Shown here piece after piece: positions 53,617 to 61,474 of a stretch of DNA of 64,000 nucleotides. The position numbers and the translations under genes are program-made. The stretch comes from Paenibacillus athensensis (GTDB lineage Bacteria > Bacillota > Bacilli > Paenibacillales > NBRC-103111): the NCBI RefSeq assembly GCF_004514475.2, contig NZ_MYFO02000007.1, positions 62,001 through 126,000 on the forward strand. The letters are read 5' to 3'. Under the pieces are notes generated by a model. It was not told the origin of the DNA. It was given only the letters and a program-made list of their open reading frames with translations, and searched no databases. The first letter of the stretch is position 1; each line of letters begins with the position of its first letter.

Positions 53617-54696
53617 CTACAACGCTCCCTCCTTTTTGCGTTTGCCGTAAAACGGAATCAGCACCCACTTGACGATGCCCTGCGTCGCTACGAAGAAGAT
53701 GACCGAGCCGATGACGATGCGGATAATTTCCGGCGGCACGTCGGCGCCGAAGCTCATGCCGGCCGAGCCGTACGTCAGCCCGCCGAACAACGCAGCCCCA
53801 AGCACAATCCCGAGCGGATTGTTCGCACCGAGCAGCGCTACGGCTACGCCGTCAAAGCCATAGCCCGGCGAAGCCGCCGCCACCACCTGATAGTGGAACA
53901 CGCCGAGCACCTCGAACACGCCGGCCAATCCGGCAAAAATGCCGCTAATGAACATCGCCTTGACAATGCTGCGGTTCACGTTCATGCCCGCATATTGCGC
54001 AGCGTGCAGATTATGGCCGACAGCGCGCAGCTCGTAGCCCTGACGGGTTTTCCACAAAATGATATAAAAGGCCACAGCAGCCGCAATCGCCACAGCCGTA
54101 CCCCAATGAACGCGAGCATTGTTCAGCAGCTCCGACAGCCAGCCAATGCTCATCGACGCCGAATCCTGAATCATGTAAGAACGCTGTTGTCCCGGCTGAA
54201 GCAGGAAGCGGTTCACGATATAGTTGGACAAGAACAACGCGATCCAGTTCAGCATGATCGTCGTAATAACCTCGTTGACGCCACGTTTGGCCTTGAGAAA
54301 GCCGGCGATAGCGCCCCAGCATCCGGCCAGCAGCGCTCCGGCCAGCACCGCCAATGGCGCGTGGATAATCCACGGCAGCCCGGTCAGCTTGACGCCTACC
54401 ACCGTCGCGCCGGTCATCCCCATAATGAACTGGCCTTCAGCCCCGATGTTGAACAAGCCTGTCCGGAACGCAAACGCTACCGACAAGCCGGTTAGAATCA
54501 GCGGCGTAATCTCGCGAACCGCCTCGCCAAAATCGTACCAATTGCCAAAAATCCGGCTGAACAACGCCCCGTAAGCAACAATCGGGTTATAGCCGCCAAC
54601 CAGCATCACGAGCGCGCCGAACAGCAGGCCGAGCACAATCGCCACCAGCGGCGTTACTGCGGAATCCCGCGTAAAAATCCGTATCAGCTTGTTCAT
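53617..54696 (-). CDS. nupP: ABC transporter permease, nucleoside type (NupP-like)
   Basis: This 359-residue inner-membrane permease of the YufP/NupP type has the matching FRTGLFNIGAEGQFIMG stretch and about nine hydrophobic segments. It overlaps the ATPase gene by four bases (ATGA). Confidence 0.83.
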   Translation of the reverse strand: MNKLIRIFTRDSAVTPLVAIVLGLLFGALVMLVGGYNPIVAYGALFSRIFGNWYDFGEAVREITPLILTGLSVAFAFRTGLFNIGAEGQFIMGMTGATVVGVKLTGLPWIIHAPLAVLAGALLAGCWGAIAGFLKAKRGVNEVITTIMLNWIALFLSNYIVNRFLLQPGQQRSYMIQDSASMSIGWLSELLNNARVHWGTAVAIAAAVAFYIILWKTRQGYELRAVGHNLHAAQYAGMNVNRSIVKAMFISGIFAGLAGVFEVLGVFHYQVVAAASPGYGFDGVAVALLGANNPLGIVLGAALFGGLTYGSAGMSFGADVPPEIIRIVIGSVIFFVATQGIVKWVLIPFYGKRKKEGAL

Positions 54697-56231
54697 GCGC
54701 CGCTGCTCCCTTCCCGCGTCCGGCTGCTGCCTGCCATCATCAAACCGATTTCCCGGTCGCTCGTCTCCTGCGGCAGCACCTCACCGACAATTTGTCCCTC
54801 ATAAATGACCGCAATGCGGTCAGCCACATTCATAATCTCATCCAGCTCAAAAGAAATCAGCAGCACCGCTTTGCCTTGATCGCGCTGCTCGATCAGCTGC
54901 CGGTGCACAAACTCAATCGCGCCCACATCCAAGCCGCGCGTCGGCTGAGCCGCAATCAGCAGCTGCGGATTTTTGTCGATCTCGCGGGCGATAATCGCTT
55001 TTTGCTGGTTGCCGCCGGATAGCGACCGCGCCTTGTTGTAGATGCTCGGCGTGCGCACGTCAAACTTGCTGATCAGCTTCTCGGCGTGCCGGTCGATGGC
55101 CTCGTAATTGAGCAAGCCCCCACGGTTGTAGGCTTTGTGAAAATACGTTTCCAGCACCATGTTTTCACTCATTGTAAAATCCAGTACCAGCCCGTGCTTA
55201 TGGCGATCCTCGGGAATATGCGACAGCCCGGCCTCGGAGATTGCTCGCGGTGTTTGCCCCGTAATCTCCTTGCCGTTCAGCAGCACCTTGCCGCCGTCCA
55301 CCGGACGCAATCCGGTCAGCGCCTCGATCAGCTCGCTTTGGCCATTGCCGTCGACACCGGCGATACCGAGAATCTCGCCGCTGCGCACCGTCAGGTTGAT
55401 GCCGCGCAGCGCAGCGAGCCCTTGATGATTGCGCGCCGTCAGTCCCTGCACCTCCAGCACCGCCGCTCCCGGCGCAGCCGCCTGCTTCTCGACTTTGAAC
55501 GAAACGCCGCGGCCGACCATCTTCTCGGCCAGCAGCTGCGGGTTCGCGTCCTTGCGGGCCAGGGAATCGATCACCTTGCCCCGGCGAATAATCGTCACCG
55601 TATCGGCGATTTCCATAATCTCCTTGAGCTTATGGGTGATCAGAATAATCGACTTGCCTTCCTTGACCAGATTGCGCATGATCGTCATCAGCTCGCTGAT
55701 CTCCTGTGGCGTCAAAACCGCAGTCGGCTCGTCGAAAATCAAGATGTCCGCGCCGCGATACAGCGTTTTCAAAATTTCTACGCGCTGTTGCATACCCACG
55801 GAAATATCCTCAATCCGCGCATCGGCGTCAACCTTCAGCCCGTATTGCTCCGAAAGCCGGCGCACCTTCTCCCGCGCGGTGCGGTAATCGATGCGCACAC
55901 CCTTTCGGGGCTCCATGCCCAGAATAATGTTTTCGGCGACCGTAAACGGCTGCACCAGCTTGAAGTGCTGATGCACCATACCGATTCCCAGCTCGATCGC
56001 CCGATTCGGGCTGTCGATGGAAACCTCTTGGCCATGCAAGCGGATGCTGCCTTCGTCCGGCTGATACAAGCCGAACAAAATATTCATCAGCGTCGACTTG
56101 CCGGCGCCATTCTCGCCAAGCAGCGCGTGAATCTCACCCTGCGCCAGCTTCAAGCTAATGGCATCGTTCGCGACGATGCCGGGAAACCGCTTCGTGATGT
56201 TAACTAGCTCAACAACCGGGGCTGCACTCAT
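54693..56231 (-). CDS. nupO: ABC transporter ATPase with two nucleotide-binding domains (NupO-like)
   Basis: This 512-residue protein has two fused ATPase domains. The N-terminal Walker A is GENGAGKST; the C-terminal one is degenerate (GVDGNGQSE). Signatures are ISVGMQQR and LSGGNQQK, the second being the better match. This is the RbsA-like/NupO type. It drives nucleoside uptake with the two permeases and the lipoprotein. A long hairpin-rich gap precedes it. Confidence 0.88.
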   Translation of the reverse strand: MSAAPVVELVNITKRFPGIVANDAISLKLAQGEIHALLGENGAGKSTLMNILFGLYQPDEGSIRLHGQEVSIDSPNRAIELGIGMVHQHFKLVQPFTVAENIILGMEPRKGVRIDYRTAREKVRRLSEQYGLKVDADARIEDISVGMQQRVEILKTLYRGADILIFDEPTAVLTPQEISELMTIMRNLVKEGKSIILITHKLKEIMEIADTVTIIRRGKVIDSLARKDANPQLLAEKMVGRGVSFKVEKQAAAPGAAVLEVQGLTARNHQGLAALRGINLTVRSGEILGIAGVDGNGQSELIEALTGLRPVDGGKVLLNGKEITGQTPRAISEAGLSHIPEDRHKHGLVLDFTMSENMVLETYFHKAYNRGGLLNYEAIDRHAEKLISKFDVRTPSIYNKARSLSGGNQQKAIIAREIDKNPQLLIAAQPTRGLDVGAIEFVHRQLIEQRDQGKAVLLISFELDEIMNVADRIAVIYEGQIVGEVLPQETSDREIGLMMAGSSRTREGSSGA

Positions 56232-56339
56232 CGAATCACCCTAGGATTAGAATAGTGTTGCATAAAGGAGAAAACCCCCGGCGCGCGGCCCGCCGTCAAG
56301 CGGGCCGCAGCTGGAGGCGATCCCTTTTTTTCTGCTTTG

Positions 56340-56370
56340 GAAGTAAAGAAGGCTAGTTTTGCAACTAGCC
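56340..56370 (-). terminator. Terminator-like hairpin between the binding protein and ATPase genes
   Basis: On the minus strand GGCTAGTT-GCAA-AACTAGCC, a perfect 8-bp stem with a tetraloop, is followed by TTCTTTACTT. It would partly end or stabilise the binding-protein mRNA and lower transporter expression. Confidence 0.65.
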
Positions 56371-56383
56371 TGTGTACGACTGT

Positions 56384-56531
56384 CGAGAGGGCGTGGAGGA
56401 CTTTGTAAGATTCGGAGAAGCGCAGCGTTCGCCTTTGCGGGCCGATGGCTGCCTTTGGAACATCCATTCAAGTCATCGGCCTGCAACAGCGATCGGAGAA
56501 CTTACGAAAGTCCGTAGCGCCCTGCTCCTCG
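56384..56531. repeat. Imperfect palindrome of about 150 bp between nupN-like and nupO-like genes
   Basis: Nested inverted repeats, GGACTTTGTAAG/CTTACGAAAGTCC and GGCCGATG/CATCGGCC, with further outer pairing (GGGCG/CGCCC), give a long hairpin with no coding content. With the 56340-56370 stem and a GCGGCCCGC/GCGGGCCGC stem near 56286-56310, it fills the 345-base gap. It may be a repeat element or a processing structure. Confidence 0.6.
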
Positions 56532-56576
56532 ACATGGATCAGGCCAAGCAACTCCTGGCCTTCATTTACGCGCCGT

Positions 56577-57614
56577 TTATTGTTCCGGCACCTTGATCTC
56601 GCCGCTGATGATTTTCGCTTTGTACTCGTCGACTTTTTTGAGGATGTCAGCCGAGACGTTTTTCGTCGAAGTGGCCGGCAGACCTACGCCATCGTCTTTC
56701 AGGCCAAGCACAACCGTCTTGCCGCCTTGGAATTTGTTGTCGATCACGTCTTTGGAGACGCGGATGACAGCTTGGTCAACGCGTTTGAGCATCGAAGTCA
56801 GCGTAACGTCATCGCCAAACTCCAGGGATTGGTCCTTGTCGACGCCGATGACCCATACCTTCTTACCGGCTTTGGCGCGATCCTTTGCTTCATTGAACAC
56901 GCCGTTGCCCGTTGCGCCGGAAGCGTGGAAAATGATGTCGGCGCCGTCGTTGTAAATCGTAGCCGCAGCCGCTTTGCCGAGGTCCGGCTTGTCGAATGCG
57001 CCCGTGTAGTTGATCGTGACCTTCGCGTTCGGGTTCACCGCTGCAACGCCAGCCTTGAAGCCGGCTTCAAAGCGTTTGATGACCGGAATGTCGACGCCGC
57101 CGACAAAGCCGATTTTGTTTGTTTTCGTAGTCAGACCGGCAACAACGCCGACGAGGAACGAGCCTTCATGCTCGGCAAAGGTAACGGATTCCACGTTCGG
57201 AGCGTCAACCGTGTTATCGATGATCGCCAGCTTGGCGTTCGGATTTTGCGTAGCTACCTGCTTGAGCGCGTCACCCATCAGGAAGCCGATGCCCCAAGTC
57301 AGCGTGTAGTTGTCTTTTACAAACTGATTCAGGTTCGGCGTGTAGTCGGCATCGCTTTTGCTTTGCAGATACTTCACGTTGGCGCTGGTTTCGTCTTTGA
57401 CCTTTTGCAAGCCTTCCCATGCGCTTTGGTTAAACGATTTGTCGTTAACGCCGCCGATGTCGGTCACCATCCCGATATTGACGTTAGAAGCTTTGGCGCC
57501 TTCCGTTGCGGCTGGCGAAGCGCTGCTGCCCGAATCATTGCTTTTGCCGCACCCGGAAAGTACGAGCGCTGTGGCCATGACCAGCATGAGCCCTGTCGAA
57601 AACATTTTTTTCAT
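56577..57614 (-). CDS. nupN: BMP-family nucleoside-binding lipoprotein (NupN-like)
   Basis: This 345-residue lipoprotein has a signal peptide ending in LVLSGC (Cys22). A basic-membrane-protein/Med-type binding fold follows: MVTDIGGVNDKSFNQSAWEG at the start, then FAEHEGSFLVGVVAGL and HASGATGNGVF. YufN/NupN binds guanosine and related nucleosides at the cell surface. ATG 57614 is chosen because it opens the signal peptide. It is the first and probably most expressed gene of the operon. Confidence 0.88.
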   Translation of the reverse strand: MKKMFSTGLMLVMATALVLSGCGKSNDSGSSASPAATEGAKASNVNIGMVTDIGGVNDKSFNQSAWEGLQKVKDETSANVKYLQSKSDADYTPNLNQFVKDNYTLTWGIGFLMGDALKQVATQNPNAKLAIIDNTVDAPNVESVTFAEHEGSFLVGVVAGLTTKTNKIGFVGGVDIPVIKRFEAGFKAGVAAVNPNAKVTINYTGAFDKPDLGKAAAATIYNDGADIIFHASGATGNGVFNEAKDRAKAGKKVWVIGVDKDQSLEFGDDVTLTSMLKRVDQAVIRVSKDVIDNKFQGGKTVVLGLKDDGVGLPATSTKNVSADILKKVDEYKAKIISGEIKVPEQ

Positions 57615-57871
57615 TGACGAGTCCCCCTGTTTTTTGTTTTGAAGGTAGAGCCGGAATTCCACACCCTGTAGTATGGTCTGCGTTAGTCAAAATATGTAAG
57701 ACTTCCACTCCCGATTTTATCATTTCTTGTCCATCATGAAAACGACTTTTGCAACATTTTGTCACATTTGGCCGTATGACTAACCGCAAAGGCAGGATGG
57801 CCAAAAAGCAGGGCGCATAGTCCTAGTGATTTATGATATAACCAACGGTCAATAAAAGCAACAAATAGGTT

Positions 57872-59533
57872 CTAGCTGATTTTTTGCTTCAACAGCTCGG
57901 CAAAAGCCGACGGTGCCAGCGGATTGCTGAACAGCTGCCCTTGCACTTCCTGGCATTGCAAATGCTGGAGATGCTCCAGCTGCGCCTTGGTTTCGACGCC
58001 CTTCGCCACCAACTTGAGGTCCAGCCGCTGCGCCATGCGCATGATCGCGCTGGCCAAAGCCTGATTCTCCCGGTCTTCGGGCAGATCGCGAATCAGATTG
58101 CTGTCCAGCTTCAACGTGTCAAGCGGCACCTGCTCCGCGCTTGGGCTCGCGAACAGACCCAGGCTCAAATCGTCCAGCACAATGCGCAGACCAAATGCCT
58201 TGAGAATGCGCAGCTTGTCCCGCACCTCCTGCACGCTGAGCGCGCAAATGCCCTCGGCCAGATCGAACTCCAGCATTTCGGGCGGGAGCCCGCTTTCTTT
58301 CAGCGCTTCGGCTACAACGTCGAGAAAATGCTCCTGACGGAATTGTCCCGCGGTAATGCCCATCGTCAGCTTGAGCGAAGGGAAGCCCATTGCGCGCCAG
58401 GCCTGCGCCTGCACACAGGCGGTACGCAGCGCCCACTCGCCAATCGGCGCAATCAAGCCGCTCTCTTCGGCCGTGCGCACCCACTCATGCTGTGCCATCA
58501 ATCCCCGGCCGGGACGCACCCAGCGAAGCACGGCTTCCATGCCGACCAGCCGGCTGTCGCTCAGCTCGTATTGCGGCTGATAGTGCAGCTCCATCTCACC
58601 GCGCTCCAGCGCGTGGCGCAGCCCTTCCTCCAGCTCCAGCTTGCTGGCCACCATCGCATTGATTTCCGGGGCAAAAAATTGAAAATGATTGTCGCCGCGC
58701 TGCTTGGCGCGATACATCGCTTCATCCGCGTGCTCCATCAGCTCCTGAGGCGTCTCGCCGTCCAATGGATACAACGCGATGCCCATGCTTGCTGTCACGG
58801 CAACCGGATGACCTTCCAGCTGGAACGGCGTTTCCAGCGCATGCTGAATTCGCAGCGCTACCAGATGGGCGTCCTCGGGCTTATTGATGTAGTCGAGCAA
58901 AATGGCAAACTCGTCCCCGCCTTGACGATAGACCGTATCGCCTTCGCGCAGGCAATGCAGCAGCCGTTCGCCGGCATGGCGAATCAGCGCGTCGCCGGAC
59001 GAATGCCCCAGCGTGTCGTTGACTTCCTTGAAGCGGTCGAGATCAAGGAACAGCACGGCGGCCAGATGGCCTTTGCGCTTGGCATGAATGAGCCCCTGAC
59101 GCAAACGGTCGTCGAACAGCCGACGGTTGGGCAAGCCGGTCAGCACATCGTGATACGCCATATATTCCATTTCGCGGCTGACCTCTTTATAGGCATCGCG
59201 GGCCAGCAGCAAGTGGCGAATGCGGTGAGTAAACACCAGCAGAACGCCGGACTGCAGCAGCAGCAGCGTCAGCGTACCGGGCTCCAGAAACAAGCCGGCG
59301 ACGGCGGCAGCGGCCAGCAGCACGGAAATGACCGCCACAAAGACGGGAGCTTGCTTGACGAAAAGGATCGACGCAGCGGCAATGGACATAACCAGACCGG
59401 CCAGCAGTCCGGGCAAACCGGCCTTGACGGACCACAGCTGGCAGACGGCCAACAGCACAACGCCCGACGCGCCGAGATATTCCCACAAATGTGCTTTGAA
59501 ATGCTTGCTTGCGTTTCCGCTGACGCTACGCAT
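57872..59533 (-). CDS. Membrane GGDEF protein with a degenerate EAL domain
   Basis: This 553-residue protein has about four membrane segments in residues 18-108. A GGDEF domain follows (GGDEF at 205-209) with an RxxD I-site at 196-199, so it should make c-di-GMP and be product-inhibited. The EAL domain (about 300-553) is degenerate: EAV at 333-335, the Asn is Gly392, the metal Glu is Asp424 and the catalytic Glu of EGVET is Lys511. The double Asp 454-455 remains. Hydrolysis is unlikely. GAGGAG precedes the ATG. A long structured leader with a terminator lies upstream. Confidence 0.85.
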   Translation of the reverse strand: MRSVSGNASKHFKAHLWEYLGASGVVLLAVCQLWSVKAGLPGLLAGLVMSIAAASILFVKQAPVFVAVISVLLAAAAVAGLFLEPGTLTLLLLQSGVLLVFTHRIRHLLLARDAYKEVSREMEYMAYHDVLTGLPNRRLFDDRLRQGLIHAKRKGHLAAVLFLDLDRFKEVNDTLGHSSGDALIRHAGERLLHCLREGDTVYRQGGDEFAILLDYINKPEDAHLVALRIQHALETPFQLEGHPVAVTASMGIALYPLDGETPQELMEHADEAMYRAKQRGDNHFQFFAPEINAMVASKLELEEGLRHALERGEMELHYQPQYELSDSRLVGMEAVLRWVRPGRGLMAQHEWVRTAEESGLIAPIGEWALRTACVQAQAWRAMGFPSLKLTMGITAGQFRQEHFLDVVAEALKESGLPPEMLEFDLAEGICALSVQEVRDKLRILKAFGLRIVLDDLSLGLFASPSAEQVPLDTLKLDSNLIRDLPEDRENQALASAIMRMAQRLDLKLVAKGVETKAQLEHLQHLQCQEVQGQLFSNPLAPSAFAELLKQKIS

Positions 59534-59793
59534 CGCGCTGCTCCTCTCCGCCTGCCGGCACCGATATACAACTGCTTCAATACATGCTATAGAAGAAAAC
59601 CCCCGCCGGAGTCTTCCGGGATGACAGTCTGATCTCTGAAAAAAGCTATTCCCGATGGAATAGCCGTATAAGCCTATTGGCAGGAGCGCTGCCCGCCGTA
59701 GGCTCTCCCGATAGGGACAGCTTGCTTCTTTAGGCTTGTGGCTCCAGCCCCTTTACTCGCCAAAGGCGAGCGCTGAAATGATTTCATTGGGAC
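59534..59793 (-). ncRNA. Structured 5' leader RNA of the GGDEF gene, possible riboswitch
   Basis: From a promoter at about 59800-59808 the transcript has a leader of about 260 bases. Visible structures on the minus strand are: hairpin CUCGCC/GGCGAG (59756-59770); a long-range AAGCCUA/UAGGCUU pairing (59731-59737 with 59670-59676); a GGCAG/CUGCC hairpin inside it; and an intrinsic terminator (59639-59664). The strand AAUAG beside the long-range stem could instead pair with CUAUU of the terminator. I do not recognise it as a known riboswitch class. Confidence 0.6.
59639..59664 (-). terminator. Intrinsic terminator inside the leader of the GGDEF gene
   Basis: A perfect stem GCTATTCC/GGAATAGC with loop ATCG is followed by T6 on the minus strand. 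It sits about 105 bases before the start codon, so it must be read through for the gene to be expressed. A second stem CCGGA/TCCGG near 59606-59619 lies downstream. Confidence 0.8.
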
Positions 59794-59799
59794 TTTTTT

Positions 59800-59808
59800 A
59801 CTATACCA
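59800..59808 (-). promoter_or_regulatory. Extended -10 promoter of the GGDEF leader
   Basis: On the minus strand TGGTATAGT forms an extended -10 (TGN plus TATAGT). A recognisable -35 is not seen in the AT-rich sequence upstream. Confidence 0.5.
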
Positions 59809-59886
59809 CAAAAAACCATCGTTTTCTAATAAAAAAATCACAAAAACGCAGGTTTCGCCTGAAATTTTTTCCATAAAATAACGTGC

Positions 59887-59911
59887 AAAAAAAAGCCGCG
59901 CGGCGGCGGCT
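59887..59911 (-). terminator. Intrinsic terminator of ilvA
   Basis: On the minus strand a GC-rich stem (AGCCGC/GCGGCT) is followed by eight T, about 50 bases beyond the ilvA stop codon. Confidence 0.75.
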
Positions 59912-59958
59912 GGTCCTCTCTGTGCCCGCGGACTTGTCCGCACAGCGCCAGATGCGGT

Positions 59959-61221
59959 TCAAATCAGCAGATTGAACAGCTTGGGGTCCTTATTGATTTC
60001 GATATAATTGTAATCCTTGCGCGACAGACGTTCGATCAGACCGTCGTAATCGGCTTTGTGCTTCAGCTCGATGCCGACCACGGCCGGAGCGTTCTCGCGG
60101 TTGCTTTTTTTCATATATTCAAAGCGGGTGATATCGTCCGTCGGACCCAGCACTTCCTCCAGAAACTCGCGGAGCGCTCCGGCCCGCTGCGGAAAGTTCA
60201 GCACAAAGTAATGCTTGAGTCCCTCATAAATCAGCGAGCGTTCCTTGATTTCCTGCATCCGGTCAATATCGTTATTACCGCCGCTGATGATGCAAACGAC
60301 GTTCTTCCCGCGAATCTGCTCGCGGTAAGCGTCCAGAGCCGCCACAGATAACGCGCCTGCCGGCTCGATGACAATGGCATTGTTGTTGTACAGCTCCAGA
60401 ATGGTCGTACACTCCTTGCCTTCCGGAACGAGCACGATGTCCTGCAAGCCCTCGCGGCACAGCTCGTACGTCAGCTCGCCAACCTGCTTGACCGCCGCGC
60501 CGTCCACGAACCTGTCGATGCTGCCCAGAGTGACGACGCGCCCCTCGCGCAGCGACGCCGACATGCCTGCGGCACCCGCCGGCTCCACGCCAATCACCTC
60601 GGTATGCGGCGACACGCTGCGCACATAGGTCGATACCCCGGCCGCCAGACCGCCCCCGCCAACGGCCGCGAAAATAAAATCCGGCGTATCGGAGAGCTGA
60701 TTCATGATCTCCAGACCGACGGTTCCTTGACCGGCAATCGTCCGCGCGTCGTCAAACGGATGCACAAATATCCGGTTCTGCTCCGCGCACGCCGCTTTGG
60801 CTTGCGTAGAAGCATCGTCGAAGCTGTCCCCTGTCAAAATGACCTCGACGAATTCCCCGCCGAAAAATTTGACCTGCGCCACCTTTTGCCGCGGTGTGGT
60901 TGTCGGCATGAAAATTTTGCCTTCGATCCCGAGCAGCCGGCATGAATACGCCACGCCCTGGGCATGATTGCCCGCGCTCGCGCAGACGACCCCGGCCTGC
61001 CGCTCTTGCGGCGACAAGCTTTGGATCACGTTGTAGGCCCCGCGTATTTTGAACGAGCGGACGACCTGCATGTCCTCCCGCTTCAGGTACACGTTACAGC
61101 CGTATTGCTTGGATAAAAACTCGTTGCGCTGCAAGGGCGACGGCTCAATAACCTTACTCAGCGCGATGTTTGCCTTAATAATATCCTCCAAACCTACTTT
61201 TCCGGTTATCGACATACGCAT
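59959..61221 (-). CDS. ilvA: Threonine ammonia-lyase (biosynthetic threonine deaminase)
   Basis: This 420-residue PLP enzyme makes 2-oxobutanoate from threonine for isoleucine synthesis. The PLP lysine is Lys58 in SFKIRGAYN. The phosphate-binding loop is GGGGLAAG near 185, and a C-terminal ACT-like regulatory domain (about 325-420) begins YFVLNFPQRAGALREF. Length matches the short bacillar form with one ACT-like domain. ATG 61221 follows AAAGGG; the longer open frame has no ribosome site. It is a single gene with its own terminator. Confidence 0.92.
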   Translation of the reverse strand: MRMSITGKVGLEDIIKANIALSKVIEPSPLQRNEFLSKQYGCNVYLKREDMQVVRSFKIRGAYNVIQSLSPQERQAGVVCASAGNHAQGVAYSCRLLGIEGKIFMPTTTPRQKVAQVKFFGGEFVEVILTGDSFDDASTQAKAACAEQNRIFVHPFDDARTIAGQGTVGLEIMNQLSDTPDFIFAAVGGGGLAAGVSTYVRSVSPHTEVIGVEPAGAAGMSASLREGRVVTLGSIDRFVDGAAVKQVGELTYELCREGLQDIVLVPEGKECTTILELYNNNAIVIEPAGALSVAALDAYREQIRGKNVVCIISGGNNDIDRMQEIKERSLIYEGLKHYFVLNFPQRAGALREFLEEVLGPTDDITRFEYMKKSNRENAPAVVGIELKHKADYDGLIERLSRKDYNYIEINKDPKLFNLLI

Positions 61222-61331
61222 CTGCACCCTTTCTGTATCGGATTTGAAATTTTTAAAGCCTATTGTAGCACAACGGCCAATGAAGAGGATAGTGTGAAAA
61301 TCAAAAGCGCCGACCGCCGCCGCCAAACGGC

Positions 61332-61359
61332 AAAAGCCGCCCCCATAACGGAGCGGCTT
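61332..61359 (-). terminator. Intrinsic terminator of the YcdB/SLH gene
   Basis: On the minus strand AAGCCGC-CC/GG-GCGGCTT closes on a GTTAT loop and is followed by TTTT, about 120 bases beyond the stop codon. Confidence 0.65.
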
Positions 61360-61474
61360 GAACGTTCGCCAGCGCGCCGGCGGCGGCCTGTGGCCGTGGC
61401 GGCGCGGCTGTGCGGATGGCGGATGCGAAGCGGATGACGCGACATCTGGCGCAGCAGCTATTGCAGCGCTGATC

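Noticed and set aside
57615-57871. Purine or guanine riboswitch in front of the nucleoside ABC operon
   Set aside because: The conserved purine aptamer loops (TATA flank, GTTTCTACC-type core) are absent; I see only a moderate promoter.
59534-59793. Known c-di-GMP riboswitch (GEMM-I or GEMM-II) upstream of the GGDEF gene
   Set aside because: The conserved GEMM loops and receptor segments are not present in the leader, so I list it only as an unassigned structured RNA.
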